A program made the translations under genes and the position numbers. From Candidatus Omnitrophota bacterium (GTDB lineage Bacteria > Omnitrophota > Gorgyraeia > Aquiviventales > Aquiviventaceae), in contig JACQRG010000036.1 in assembly GCA_016206565.1 (NCBI GenBank), positions 1 through 17,704 on the forward strand: a stretch of DNA of 17,704 nt, in the 5' to 3' direction. Below the pieces are notes generated by a model. That model ran no database searches, was not told the DNA's origin, and saw only the letters and a program-made list of their open reading frames with translations. This document shows positions 1 through 8,352 of this stretch, piece by piece (the first letter of the stretch is position 1; each line of letters begins with the position of its first letter).

Positions 1-310
1 CCGCAGAGGCCGCCAGCTTGCGCACCGGCACGCGCCACTGGCGCACCGGCGGCGGCAGCTGGGCCTGCACCTCTTCGGCGGCCGGTGCCGGCCACACTAG
101 CTGGCTGACCAGCGGCTCCGGCTGCAAGTGGAGAAAACGGGCATAGCTCGTGAGCAGGCCCTTGACGTAGATCGGGCTCATGAGCTCCTGCAGGCGGTCG
201 CCCTCGAGCGCCTCCAGCACCCAGGGCTGGATCTTGGTCTGCTCGCTCACTTCTCCCAGCGAGAGCTTGCGCTCCTTGCGGGCCTGGTGCAGCTGCGCGC
301 CCACACTCAT
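1..310 (-). CDS. RodZ-like helix-turn-helix protein, 3' part outside window
   Basis: An ATG at 310-308 opens a frame with no stop up to the left edge, giving about 103 residues. The N-terminal region (about residues 5-70) reads as the Xre-type HTH domain of the RodZ family: LHQARKERKLSLGEVSEQTK, then a short recognition-helix stretch (IQPWVLEALEGD) and the family-typical YVKGLLTSYARFLHL. In RodZ this cytoplasmic domain binds MreB and links it to the membrane in rod-shape control. The membrane segment and periplasmic domain expected in RodZ would lie beyond the window, so RodZ itself is not proven. The start overlaps the ftsK stop by 4 nt (ATGA), which implies translational coupling. A proline- and alanine-rich linker begins around residue 80, as is usual after this domain. 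Confidence 0.8.
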   Translation of the reverse strand, partial: MSVGAQLHQARKERKLSLGEVSEQTKIQPWVLEALEGDRLQELMSPIYVKGLLTSYARFLHLQPEPLVSQLVWPAPAAEEVQAQLPPPVRQWRVPVRKLAASA

Positions 311-2490
311 GGCTCGGACGACTCCCTGAGCAGCGCCTCGCGGCTGACCAGCACCTCGCGCGGGCGGCTGCCCTGCGGCGGCCCGACGAGCCCTTCCTGC
401 TCCATGAGATCAAGGATGCGCGCGGCCCGCCCGTAGCCCAGGCGCAGCCGGCGCTGCAGCAGCGACGTCGAGGCCTGGCCGGTGCTTAAGACCAGCTCCT
501 TGGCCTGCTCGTACATCTCGTCTTTCTCCCCGGCCACCCCGCCGGAGGGCTGGTGCTGCGATTCCAGCAAGCCGGGATCGTACCAGGGCGGCTGCTGAGC
601 CTTCAGGAAGCGCATCACCTGCTCGATTTCCCCGTCGGTGACGTAGGCGCCCTGCGCGCGCACCGGTTTGGCCGCGCCTGGCTTCAGGAAGAGCAGGTCG
701 CCCCGCCCCAGGAGCTTGTCCGCCCCGTTGGCGTCGAGGATGGTGCGCGAGTCCACCTTCGAAGCCACCTGGAAGGCGATGCGCGCCGGGAAGTTGGCCT
801 TGATGACGCCGGTGATGACATCCACCGAGGGCCGCTGCGTCGCCAGGATCATGTGCAGCCCCACCGCGCGCGAGAGCTGTGCCAAGCGCGCGACCGCGCT
901 CTCCACGTCCTGGGCCGCGATCATCATCAGGTCGGCCAGCTCATCAATGACGATGACCAGGTAGGGCAGCGGCTCCTCGGCCTGCGCCGGCGGGGCGGTG
1001 AGCATCCGGCGGTTGTAGAACTCGATGTTGCGCACCCCGGCCTTGGCGAAGAGCTGGTAGCGCCGCTCCATCTCCTGCACCGCCCAGTGCAGCGCGGCGG
1101 AGGCTTTCTTCGCGTTCGTCACCACCGGGGCGACCAGGTGCGGAATGTCGTTGAACATCGCCAGCTCGACCATCTTGGGGTCAATCATGAGGAAGCGCAC
1201 CTGCTCCGGCGTGGCATGGGTCATGATGCCGACCAGCAGGCTGTTGAGGCACACGGTCTTGCCGGAGCCGGTCGCCCCGGCGATGAGCAGGTGCGGGCAC
1301 TCGGTCAGGTTCGCCACCACCGGCGCTCCGGAGACGTCCTTGCCGATGGGCAGGGCCAGCGGCGAGGGGTTGGCGGCGAACTCCGGCGCCGCCAGGATCT
1401 CCTTGAGGTACACCACCGTCGCCGTGCTGTTGGGCACGTCCACCCCGACCGTGCCCTTGCTCGGGATGGGGGCGACGATGTGGCAGCTGGCCGCTTTCAT
1501 GACCAGCGCGATGTCGTCCGAGAGCGAGGCGATCTTCGTCAGCTTCACTCCGGGCGCGGGCGTGAGCTCGTAGCGGGTCACGGTCGGCCCGCGGTCAATG
1601 TTCACCACATGCGCCTCGATGCCGAAGTCGCGCAGGGTCTCTTCCAGGATTTTCGCGTTGGCCTGCAAGTCTTCGGCCAGCCGCCGCTGCGAAACCGGCG
1701 GCGGGTCGGCCAGCAGCTCCAGCGACGGCAGCTGGAAATCGCCGGCCGGCGGCTTGCCGGCGCCCGGCGCAGCCTTCGGTTTGAATTCTGCGGGCCGGGA
1801 GATGCGCACCCGCGGCTCAGGAGCAGGCTCGGGAGGCACCGCCGCCTGGCCGCCGGGCAGCTGGGTGGAGCGGATGGCGGGCCTAGAAGGCGCGGTCTCG
1901 ACCGGGGGCGCGGCCGGGCTGGGCCTGACGCTGCGCCGATGCCACAACCCGGTCAGCCATCTGCCCAGGCGGCGCAGAACTCCCAAGCCGGTGGCGCCGA
2001 ACGTCATCCCCGAGAGCACGACCCAGGAGAGAAACCCGGCGCACAGCGCCGTCAGCACCGTGCCGATGACTCCGAGGTAATAAGTGCCGGAGCGGGCCAG
2101 CAGCAAGCCGGCGACCCCGCCGAGGTCCGCCTGCGCGGTCTCGGTCGAGCCTTGCAGGGCCAGCAGCGCGCCCAGGCTGGCCATCGCGCACAGCCCCGCG
2201 ACGGCCATGGGCACGGCGTGCGCCTGCGGGGCGTCATCCTGCCAGAGCCGGTAGGCCCAGAGCAGGCAGACCAGGGGCAGCAGCACCGAGCCCCAGCCGA
2301 AGAGGCCGCGGCTTAAGAACCCCAGCCAGGCGCCGATGGTGCCGGCCAGGGTGGTGGCCGCGCTGGAGGGAGCGGAGCTGAGCAGCGGAATGCCGCGGGG
2401 ATCGTACGCGAAAATGCACAGGCCGGCGAAGAGGCCGGCGCAGGCGAGCGCCACCGCCGCCACGCGGCTTTTCCAAGTGGCGGGGATCAT
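307..2490 (-). CDS. ftsK: FtsK/SpoIIIE-type DNA translocase
   Basis: 727 residues. This is a septum-associated, ATP-driven double-stranded DNA pump that clears and segregates chromosome termini at division. Four or so hydrophobic segments fill residues 8-165 and form the membrane anchor. A short proline-rich linker follows (about 190-265), and then the motor. Walker A is GATGSGKT at 405-412 and Walker B is LVIVIDELAD at 511-520. The motif TQRPSVDVITGVIKANFPAR lies at 551-570, and a C-terminal winged-helix gamma domain for directional sequence reading lies at about 656-720. The linker is much shorter than in E. coli FtsK, closer to SpoIIIE size. The ATG at 2490 follows the pnp stop by 9 nt, and the stop overlaps the next gene by 4 nt. 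It is probably transcribed from the rpsO promoter. Confidence 0.96.
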   Translation of the reverse strand: MIPATWKSRVAAVALACAGLFAGLCIFAYDPRGIPLLSSAPSSAATTLAGTIGAWLGFLSRGLFGWGSVLLPLVCLLWAYRLWQDDAPQAHAVPMAVAGLCAMASLGALLALQGSTETAQADLGGVAGLLLARSGTYYLGVIGTVLTALCAGFLSWVVLSGMTFGATGLGVLRRLGRWLTGLWHRRSVRPSPAAPPVETAPSRPAIRSTQLPGGQAAVPPEPAPEPRVRISRPAEFKPKAAPGAGKPPAGDFQLPSLELLADPPPVSQRRLAEDLQANAKILEETLRDFGIEAHVVNIDRGPTVTRYELTPAPGVKLTKIASLSDDIALVMKAASCHIVAPIPSKGTVGVDVPNSTATVVYLKEILAAPEFAANPSPLALPIGKDVSGAPVVANLTECPHLLIAGATGSGKTVCLNSLLVGIMTHATPEQVRFLMIDPKMVELAMFNDIPHLVAPVVTNAKKASAALHWAVQEMERRYQLFAKAGVRNIEFYNRRMLTAPPAQAEEPLPYLVIVIDELADLMMIAAQDVESAVARLAQLSRAVGLHMILATQRPSVDVITGVIKANFPARIAFQVASKVDSRTILDANGADKLLGRGDLLFLKPGAAKPVRAQGAYVTDGEIEQVMRFLKAQQPPWYDPGLLESQHQPSGGVAGEKDEMYEQAKELVLSTGQASTSLLQRRLRLGYGRAARILDLMEQEGLVGPPQGSRPREVLVSREALLRESSEP

Positions 2491-2499
2491 CCCGGCGGC

Positions 2500-4605
2500 C
2501 TAGCGGGCGGGCGAATCGGCCGGCTGGCGGGCCCGCTTGCGGGAGAGGTTGACGCGGCCCTGCTCGTCAATCTCGATGACCTTGACGGGGAACTCATCGC
2601 CGATCTTCACGACGTCTTCCACCTTATTGACGTACTTGTCATCCAGCTCGGAGATGTGCACCAGCCCCTCCTTGCCGGGCAGGATCTCGCAGAACGCGCC
2701 GAAGTTCATGATGCGCTTGACCTTGCCGTGGTAGATCTTGCCGACCTCCACGTCCTCGGTCAGCGACCGGATGATCTCCAGGGCGCGGTCGGCCTTCTTG
2801 GCGTCGTTGGAGGCCACGGAGACGCTGCCGTCGTCCTCGACGTTGATCGTCGTGCCGGTCTCCTCGATGATCTTGCGGATCATCCGGCCTCCCGGACCGA
2901 TGACGTCGCGGATCTTCTCCGGGTTGATCTTGATGGTCGTGATGCGCGGCGCGTACTTCGAGAGCTGCGCGCGCGGCCGGTCAATGGTCTTGCCGATGAG
3001 GTCCAGGATCGTCATGCGGGCCGGGTGGGCCTGCGCGAGGATCTTGCCGATGAGCTCAACGCCCAGCCCCTCGGCCGGCTTGACGTCCACCTGCAGGGCG
3101 GTCGCGCCCTTGCGGGTGCCGGCGACCTTGAAGTCCATGTCGCCCACGTGGTCCTCCAAGCCGGAGATGTCGGTGAGGATCGCCATCCGGTCCCCTTCCC
3201 GCACCAGGCCCATCGCCACGCCGCCCACCGGCGCTTTGATCGGCACGCCGGCGTCCATGAGCGAGAGCGAGCCAGCGCAGACCGTGGCCATGCTCGAGGA
3301 GCCGTTGGATTCCAGGATGTCGGAGACCACGCGGATCGTGTAGGGAAAGCTCTCTTTGGGCGGCACCATCGGCTCCAGCGCGCGCTCTGCCAGCGCACCG
3401 TGGCCGATCTCGCGCCGTCCCGGCCCGCGCAGCGGCCGCACCTCGTTGACCGAGAACGGCGGGAAGTTGTAGTGCAGCATGAACCGCTTGTAGGACTCGC
3501 CCTCCAGCGCCTCGATGAGCTGCTCGTCATCGCTCGTGCCCAGGGTCGTCACCGCCAGCGACTGCGTTTCGCCGCGGGTGAAGAGTCCGGAGCCGTGCGT
3601 GCGCGGCAGCACGCCGATCTCGCAGGCGATCTCGCGCAGGTCGGTGTACGCGCGGCCGTCAATGCGCCGCTGCTTCTCGAGGATGGTCCGGCGGGTCTCG
3701 GCGCGCTCGATCACCTCGAAGGCGCGCAGGACATCCTCCGGGGCAATCGTGCCGTTGGACGCGAACTTCGCCTTGAGCTGCTCGGCCAGCGCGGCGATCG
3801 CCTCATGCCGCTGGTTTTTCTTCTTGCCCGGCTCGTTGATCTCGGCCAGCTTCGGCACGGCGAACTCCCGGACCGTGCCGAGCAGGTCCTCCGGCACCTT
3901 CTGGGTCTGCAGCTGGGCGTTCTTCGGGCGGCCGGCCTTCTTGACCAGCTCTTCCTGCAGCGCGATGGTCGCGCGCAGCTGGTCGTAGCCGAAGCGGATG
4001 GCCTCGAGCAGCTGCGCCTCCGGCACCTCCTTCAACCCGGCCTCGATGGAGGTGATGCCTCGCGGCGTGCCGGCGACGACCAGGTCCACGAGGCTGGCCT
4101 TCAGCTGCTGGTAGGTCGGGTTGACCACCAGCTTGCCGTCCACCAGGCCCACGCGCACCACGCCCAGCGGCTCGGGAAACGGAATGGAGGAGAGGCGCAG
4201 CGCGCAGGAGGCGCCCAGCACCGCGAGCACGTCCGGATCGTATTCGCCGTCGGAGGAGAGCACGGCCGCCATGACCTGCAGCTCGTGCAGGAACCCTTTG
4301 GAGAAGAGCGGCCGGATCGGCCGGTCCATGAGCCGGGCGGTGAGGATCTCTTTCTCGGTGGGGCGGCCCTCGCGCTTGAAGAACCCGCCGGGGATCTTGC
4401 CGGCGGCGTAGGTCTTTTCGCGGTAGTCGCACGTCAGCGGCACCATGTCCACGGACTCGCGGGGGGTCGCGCTGCAGACGGCGGTGACCAGCACCACCGT
4501 GCCGCCCTGCTGCAGGACGACCGAGCCGTCCGCCTGCCGGGCAATCGCGCCGGTCTCGAGTGTCAAGCTCGAGTCGCCGAGTGATGCGGAAACCTGCGTG
4601 CTCAT
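2500..4605 (-). CDS. pnp: Polyribonucleotide nucleotidyltransferase (PNPase)
   Basis: 701 residues, the usual PNPase length. The enzyme degrades RNA 3' to 5' by phosphorolysis and can add nucleotides in reverse; it acts as a trimer in the cytoplasm. The first RNase PH domain (about 10-145) contains FFKREGRPTEKEILTARLMD. An alpha-helical domain follows (about 210-305). The second RNase PH domain (about 315-540) has the active-site stretch GDMDFKVAG at 488-496. A KH domain with the loop IGPGGRMIRKI spans about 553-615. An S1 domain spans about 622-692 and ends in VNLSRKRA. Nothing is missing. The start ATG overlaps the rpsO stop as ATGA, the familiar rpsO-pnp pairing. A short tail (QPADSPAR) ends 9 nt before ftsK. 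Confidence 0.98.
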   Translation of the reverse strand: MSTQVSASLGDSSLTLETGAIARQADGSVVLQQGGTVVLVTAVCSATPRESVDMVPLTCDYREKTYAAGKIPGGFFKREGRPTEKEILTARLMDRPIRPLFSKGFLHELQVMAAVLSSDGEYDPDVLAVLGASCALRLSSIPFPEPLGVVRVGLVDGKLVVNPTYQQLKASLVDLVVAGTPRGITSIEAGLKEVPEAQLLEAIRFGYDQLRATIALQEELVKKAGRPKNAQLQTQKVPEDLLGTVREFAVPKLAEINEPGKKKNQRHEAIAALAEQLKAKFASNGTIAPEDVLRAFEVIERAETRRTILEKQRRIDGRAYTDLREIACEIGVLPRTHGSGLFTRGETQSLAVTTLGTSDDEQLIEALEGESYKRFMLHYNFPPFSVNEVRPLRGPGRREIGHGALAERALEPMVPPKESFPYTIRVVSDILESNGSSSMATVCAGSLSLMDAGVPIKAPVGGVAMGLVREGDRMAILTDISGLEDHVGDMDFKVAGTRKGATALQVDVKPAEGLGVELIGKILAQAHPARMTILDLIGKTIDRPRAQLSKYAPRITTIKINPEKIRDVIGPGGRMIRKIIEETGTTINVEDDGSVSVASNDAKKADRALEIIRSLTEDVEVGKIYHGKVKRIMNFGAFCEILPGKEGLVHISELDDKYVNKVEDVVKIGDEFPVKVIEIDEQGRVNLSRKRARQPADSPAR

Positions 4606-4868
4606 TTGCGCAGGTTCAGGGCCTCGAGGAGCTTGCGGTAGGTATCCTCGTCGTGCCGTTTGAGGTATTCCAGCAGGCGCCGGCGGCGGCTGACCATGCG
4701 CAAGAGCCCCTGGCGCGAGTGGAAGTCCTTCTTGTGGGATTGGAAATGGCTCGAGAGCTGGTTGATGCGGTCGGTCAACCGCACGACCTGCACCTGGGCC
4801 GAGCCGGTGTCCGTGCCGTGCAGGCGAAACTCTTCTGTCGTGTTTGCCGGGCTGGAAATGGCTGACAT
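4602..4868 (-). CDS. rpsO: Small ribosomal subunit protein uS15
   Basis: 88 residues, the normal S15 length. S15 binds the central domain of 16S rRNA early in 30S assembly. Family hallmarks are HGTDTGSAQVQVVRLTDRIN, HFQSHKKDFHSRQGLL and RRRRLLEYLKRHD. The ATG at 4868 is the only start that keeps the conserved N-terminal helix. It lies just 10 nt from the end of a strong -10 box (TATACT, 4883-4878), so the transcript would begin within a few bases of the start codon. That leaves no room for a Shine-Dalgarno sequence or for the 5'-UTR structure through which S15 represses itself in E. coli. The stop overlaps pnp by 4 nt. Confidence 0.97.
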   Translation of the reverse strand: MSAISSPANTTEEFRLHGTDTGSAQVQVVRLTDRINQLSSHFQSHKKDFHSRQGLLRMVSRRRRLLEYLKRHDEDTYRKLLEALNLRK

Positions 4869-4877
4869 TGATGCCGT

Positions 4878-4906
4878 AGTATACGCTCTCCGTCGAGACT
4901 CGTCAA
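4878..4906 (-). promoter_or_regulatory. Sigma-70-type promoter of rpsO-pnp-ftsK
   Basis: The minus strand reads TTGACG (4906-4901), a 17-nt spacer, and TATACT (4883-4878). Both boxes are one mismatch from consensus, with ideal spacing. Transcription should start near 4871, 1-4 nt before the rpsO ATG at 4868. The same pair of hexamers recurs upstream of cvpA, which supports it as the lineage's housekeeping promoter. Confidence 0.8.
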
Positions 4907-4949
4907 GCCGATGCCGGAATCCCGAGCTCGCCGAGGGATCGGAAGAACA

Positions 4950-5374
4950 ACACGCGGTGCCAGCCGGAGAGCGCCTCTAAGCCGAGTTCTGTTTCCCCGC
5001 CAAAGTTCGTTGGCTGGGACGATGGTCATCCATCTCGCCCTGACGTTGCCGCCAGGATCCTGCGGCCTACCTCTCCGCCATCCCACTCACGTGGGCATTC
5101 GGGCGGGCCGTCCGAGAGGCGGAACGTTTGGCCTTGCTCCGCGTAGAGATTGCCGCGTTTCACTTCCCCGCGCTCCGCGCGGTTACTCGTCTCTGTGGCT
5201 CTCCCGCCGATGGCTCGGCGAGTCCCCGCCGTCTGGCGGGGCATCCGCTCAGCCCCCTTGCGGGGACCAAGGCCCCGAGGTTATCGGGGTACGCTGCCCT
5301 GTGGAGCTCGGACTTTCCTCCCCGCCCTTAAGGGCGGGGCGACCATCCGGCATTCGCCGGCTGGCACCGCGTGT
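4950..5374 (-). ncRNA. rnpB: RNase P RNA, bacterial type A-like
   Basis: This is the catalytic RNA that trims the 5' leaders of pre-tRNAs. The ends are set by an uninterrupted P1 helix: CACGCGGTGCCAGCCGG on the 5' side (5373-5357) pairs with its complement on the 3' side (4967-4951), plus one more A-T pair at 5374/4950, 18 bp in all. The universal block GAGGAAAGTCC lies at 5320-5310, and the 3' conserved block ACAGAACTCGGCTTAGAG begins at 4992. CCACAGAGACGAG and GTGAAACGCGG are also present in order. The length of about 425 nt fits a type A RNA with several peripheral helices. It fills the only protein-free stretch over 300 bases. No promoter is obvious immediately upstream, and its 5' end coincides with the RNase HI stop, so it is probably processed from the upstream transcript. 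Confidence 0.95.
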
Positions 5375-5790
5375 CAAAGAGCGCGGGCGGCGGCCCGGCC
5401 TGCGAGCCGGTCGGCCGCGCGATTCTCGGTCCTGGGCACGTGCGCGATCCGGCACTCGGCAAAGGCGCCGATGAGGTGCCGCGCCAGATCGTGCAGGGGC
5501 TTCAGATGCGGCTCGCGCACCCGATACTGGCCGTTGAGCTGGCGCACGAGCAGCTCGCTGTCGGTCTTGACCGCGACGTGCGTGTAGCGCGCCTTGAGCG
5601 CTTCCTGGAGCGCGTAGATCAGCGCCAGGTATTCCGCCACGTTGTTCGTCGCGCGGCCCAGCGGCCACAAAAACTCCTGCGGGGCCGTGGCACCGTCTGA
5701 GAGCAGCGCGCCGGCGCCGGCCGGGCCGGGATTGCCGAGGCTGGCCCCGTCCACATGGATCTCACACCTACGCGCGGCTTTCGTCGGCAT
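5374..5790 (-). CDS. rnhA: Ribonuclease HI family protein
   Basis: 138 residues. It cleaves the RNA strand of RNA-DNA hybrids with a metal-dependent DEDD-type centre. The acidic residues are visible: D14 in VDGASLGNPGPAG, E53 in NNVAEYLALIYAL, D77 in KTDSELLVRQLNG, and D127 in VPRTENRAADRLA. The NNVAEY and TENRAAD forms are those of the short RNase HI subgroup (bacterial YpdQ- or Rv2228c-like) that lacks the basic protrusion of E. coli RNase HI. The exact subgroup is inference. The start lies 23 nt inside the end of the zinc-ribbon gene, so the two are translationally linked. The TGA stop (5376-5374) touches the first paired base of RNase P RNA. Confidence 0.9.
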   Translation of the reverse strand: MPTKAARRCEIHVDGASLGNPGPAGAGALLSDGATAPQEFLWPLGRATNNVAEYLALIYALQEALKARYTHVAVKTDSELLVRQLNGQYRVREPHLKPLHDLARHLIGAFAECRIAHVPRTENRAADRLAGRAAARAL

Positions 5791-6490
5791 ACAGGATGCG
5801 GTTGCACGTCTCGCAGGTCACCAGCTTGGCCTTCAGGGACGCCTCGTTGATCACCTGCGGCGGCAGGCGGCGGTGGCACCCGCCGCACGACTCGCCGAGA
5901 ATGGGCACCAGGGCCAGGCCTTCCCGCATCTCCAGGACGCGCTCATACAGCGCCAGGGCCTCCTGCGGCACGTCCGGGGTTAACGCCGCGCGGTCGTGCT
6001 CCAGCTTGGCGATGCGCTGTGCCAGCTCCGCGACGTCCTGCTCGATGCGCCGCTGCTCGGCCCGCAGCCGCTCCTCGTCCTTGGCGACCTGCTGCCGCTC
6101 GGCCTGGACGGCTTTGCCGGCCTGCTCGATGGCGTCCAGAAGCTTGATGATGTCCTCCTCCAGCAGCGAATTGTCGGCCTGCAGGGAGTCAATCTCATGC
6201 TGGAGCGCCGTGTACTCCTTGTTCGTCTTGACCTGGAAGAGCTGCCCTTTAAGCTGCCTGGCCCTCCCCTCCCGTGTCTGCAGCTCCATGTCCCGCTCTT
6301 TCTGGGAGACCTGCAGCGTCTTCAGGCGCTCTTCGGCCGCCTTGACCCTGGCCTGGGCCGCGGCCACCTGGGCTTGGAGCGCCTGCAGCTCGGCCGGCTT
6401 GCGGCGCTGCTCCTCGCGCAGGCGGAAGAGCTCGCCGTCCACCTGCTGGAGTTGCTTCAGCCGCTCAAGTTGATCCATCGTCGTGGCCAT
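5768..6490 (-). CDS. Coiled-coil C4 zinc-ribbon protein (CT398/DUF164 type)
   Basis: 240 residues. A long coiled coil rich in Q, E, R and A occupies about residues 5-170. A C-terminal zinc ribbon follows, with cysteine pairs CGGC at 202-205 and CETC at 226-229, spaced by LPPQVINEA-type sequence typical of this family. The family is widespread and poorly characterised. In Chlamydia the homologue CdsZ has been linked to type III secretion components, but no secretion genes are seen here, so that role cannot be transferred. A GGGG stretch lies 5 nt before the ATG at 6490. The gene starts 22 nt after the encoded CCA of tRNA-Val, so tRNA and mRNA probably share a transcript, and it overlaps rnhA at its 3' end. 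The same family is commonly found beside RNase HI genes, which makes a nucleic-acid role plausible but unproven. Confidence 0.85.
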   Translation of the reverse strand: MATTMDQLERLKQLQQVDGELFRLREEQRRKPAELQALQAQVAAAQARVKAAEERLKTLQVSQKERDMELQTREGRARQLKGQLFQVKTNKEYTALQHEIDSLQADNSLLEEDIIKLLDAIEQAGKAVQAERQQVAKDEERLRAEQRRIEQDVAELAQRIAKLEHDRAALTPDVPQEALALYERVLEMREGLALVPILGESCGGCHRRLPPQVINEASLKAKLVTCETCNRILYADESRA

Positions 6491-6512
6491 GAGAACCCCT
6501 GCTCAACGAAGC

Positions 6513-6589
6513 TGGTGGGCGCAAGAGGATTCGAACCTCTGACCTCATGCATGTGAGGCATGCGCTCTAACCGGCTGAGCTATGCGCCC
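6513..6589 (-). tRNA. tRNA-Val (anticodon CAC)
   Basis: A full cloverleaf is visible. The acceptor arm is GGGCGCA paired with TGCGCCC. The D arm is GCTC...GAGC. The anticodon stem CATGC/GCATG encloses the loop CTCACAT with anticodon CAC at 6555-6553. The T arm is AGAGG-TTCGAAT-CCTCT. The discriminator base is A, and CCA is encoded (6515-6513). It reads GTG codons, which matters in a GC-rich genome. Confidence 0.96.
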
Positions 6590-6609
6590 AAAATACCGTC
6601 GAAATGTTT

Positions 6610-6638
6610 AGTGTAGCTCGGAAGGCGAACGGCGTCCA
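6610..6638 (-). promoter_or_regulatory. Probable promoter of tRNA-Val, zinc-ribbon gene, rnhA and rnpB
   Basis: The minus strand reads TGGACG (6638-6633), a 17-nt spacer and TACACT (6615-6610). This is weaker than the other two promoters in the window but has ideal spacing. A start near 6603 would give a leader of about 13 nt before tRNA-Val, which fits tRNA transcription. Confidence 0.6.
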
Positions 6639-6657
6639 GCAGTTCCTGCGAGGGAGG

Positions 6658-6729
6658 TGGGCCGGGGACGGATCGAACGTCCGACCAACTGGTTATGAGC
6701 CAGCTGCTCTGCCACTGAGCTACCGGCCC
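6658..6729 (-). tRNA. tRNA with anticodon CAT (elongator Met or Ile2)
   Basis: The acceptor arm GGGCCGG/CCGGCCC is a perfect 7 bp. The D arm is GCTC...GAGC. The anticodon stem is capped by loop CTCATAA with CAT at 6697-6695. The T arm is GGACG-TTCGATC-CGTCC, and the discriminator base is A. The G1-C72 pair argues against the initiator, which normally has an unpaired position 1. Sequence alone does not separate elongator Met from lysidine-modified Ile2; the TTGGTC after the anticodon stem resembles some Ile2 genes. CCA is not encoded (ACCT follows), unlike the neighbouring tRNA-Val. It lies 29 nt after the rpoD stop and is probably co-transcribed with rpoD. Confidence 0.93.
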
Positions 6730-6758
6730 GTGTGTCGCGCCTGACGCAGCCGGGGAGG

Positions 6759-8345
<1,587 letters not shown>

Positions 8346-8352
8346 CGTCCCG

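Noticed and set aside
4908..4949. Hairpin-like GC-rich sequence after rnpB as an intrinsic terminator
   Set aside because: Only short 5-bp stems form and no T-run follows on the minus strand, so termination cannot be claimed.
4911..5474. Open frames on both strands inside the RNase P RNA gene
   Set aside because: The region is fully explained by the conserved RNase P RNA blocks and the P1 helix; the frames have no family resemblance.
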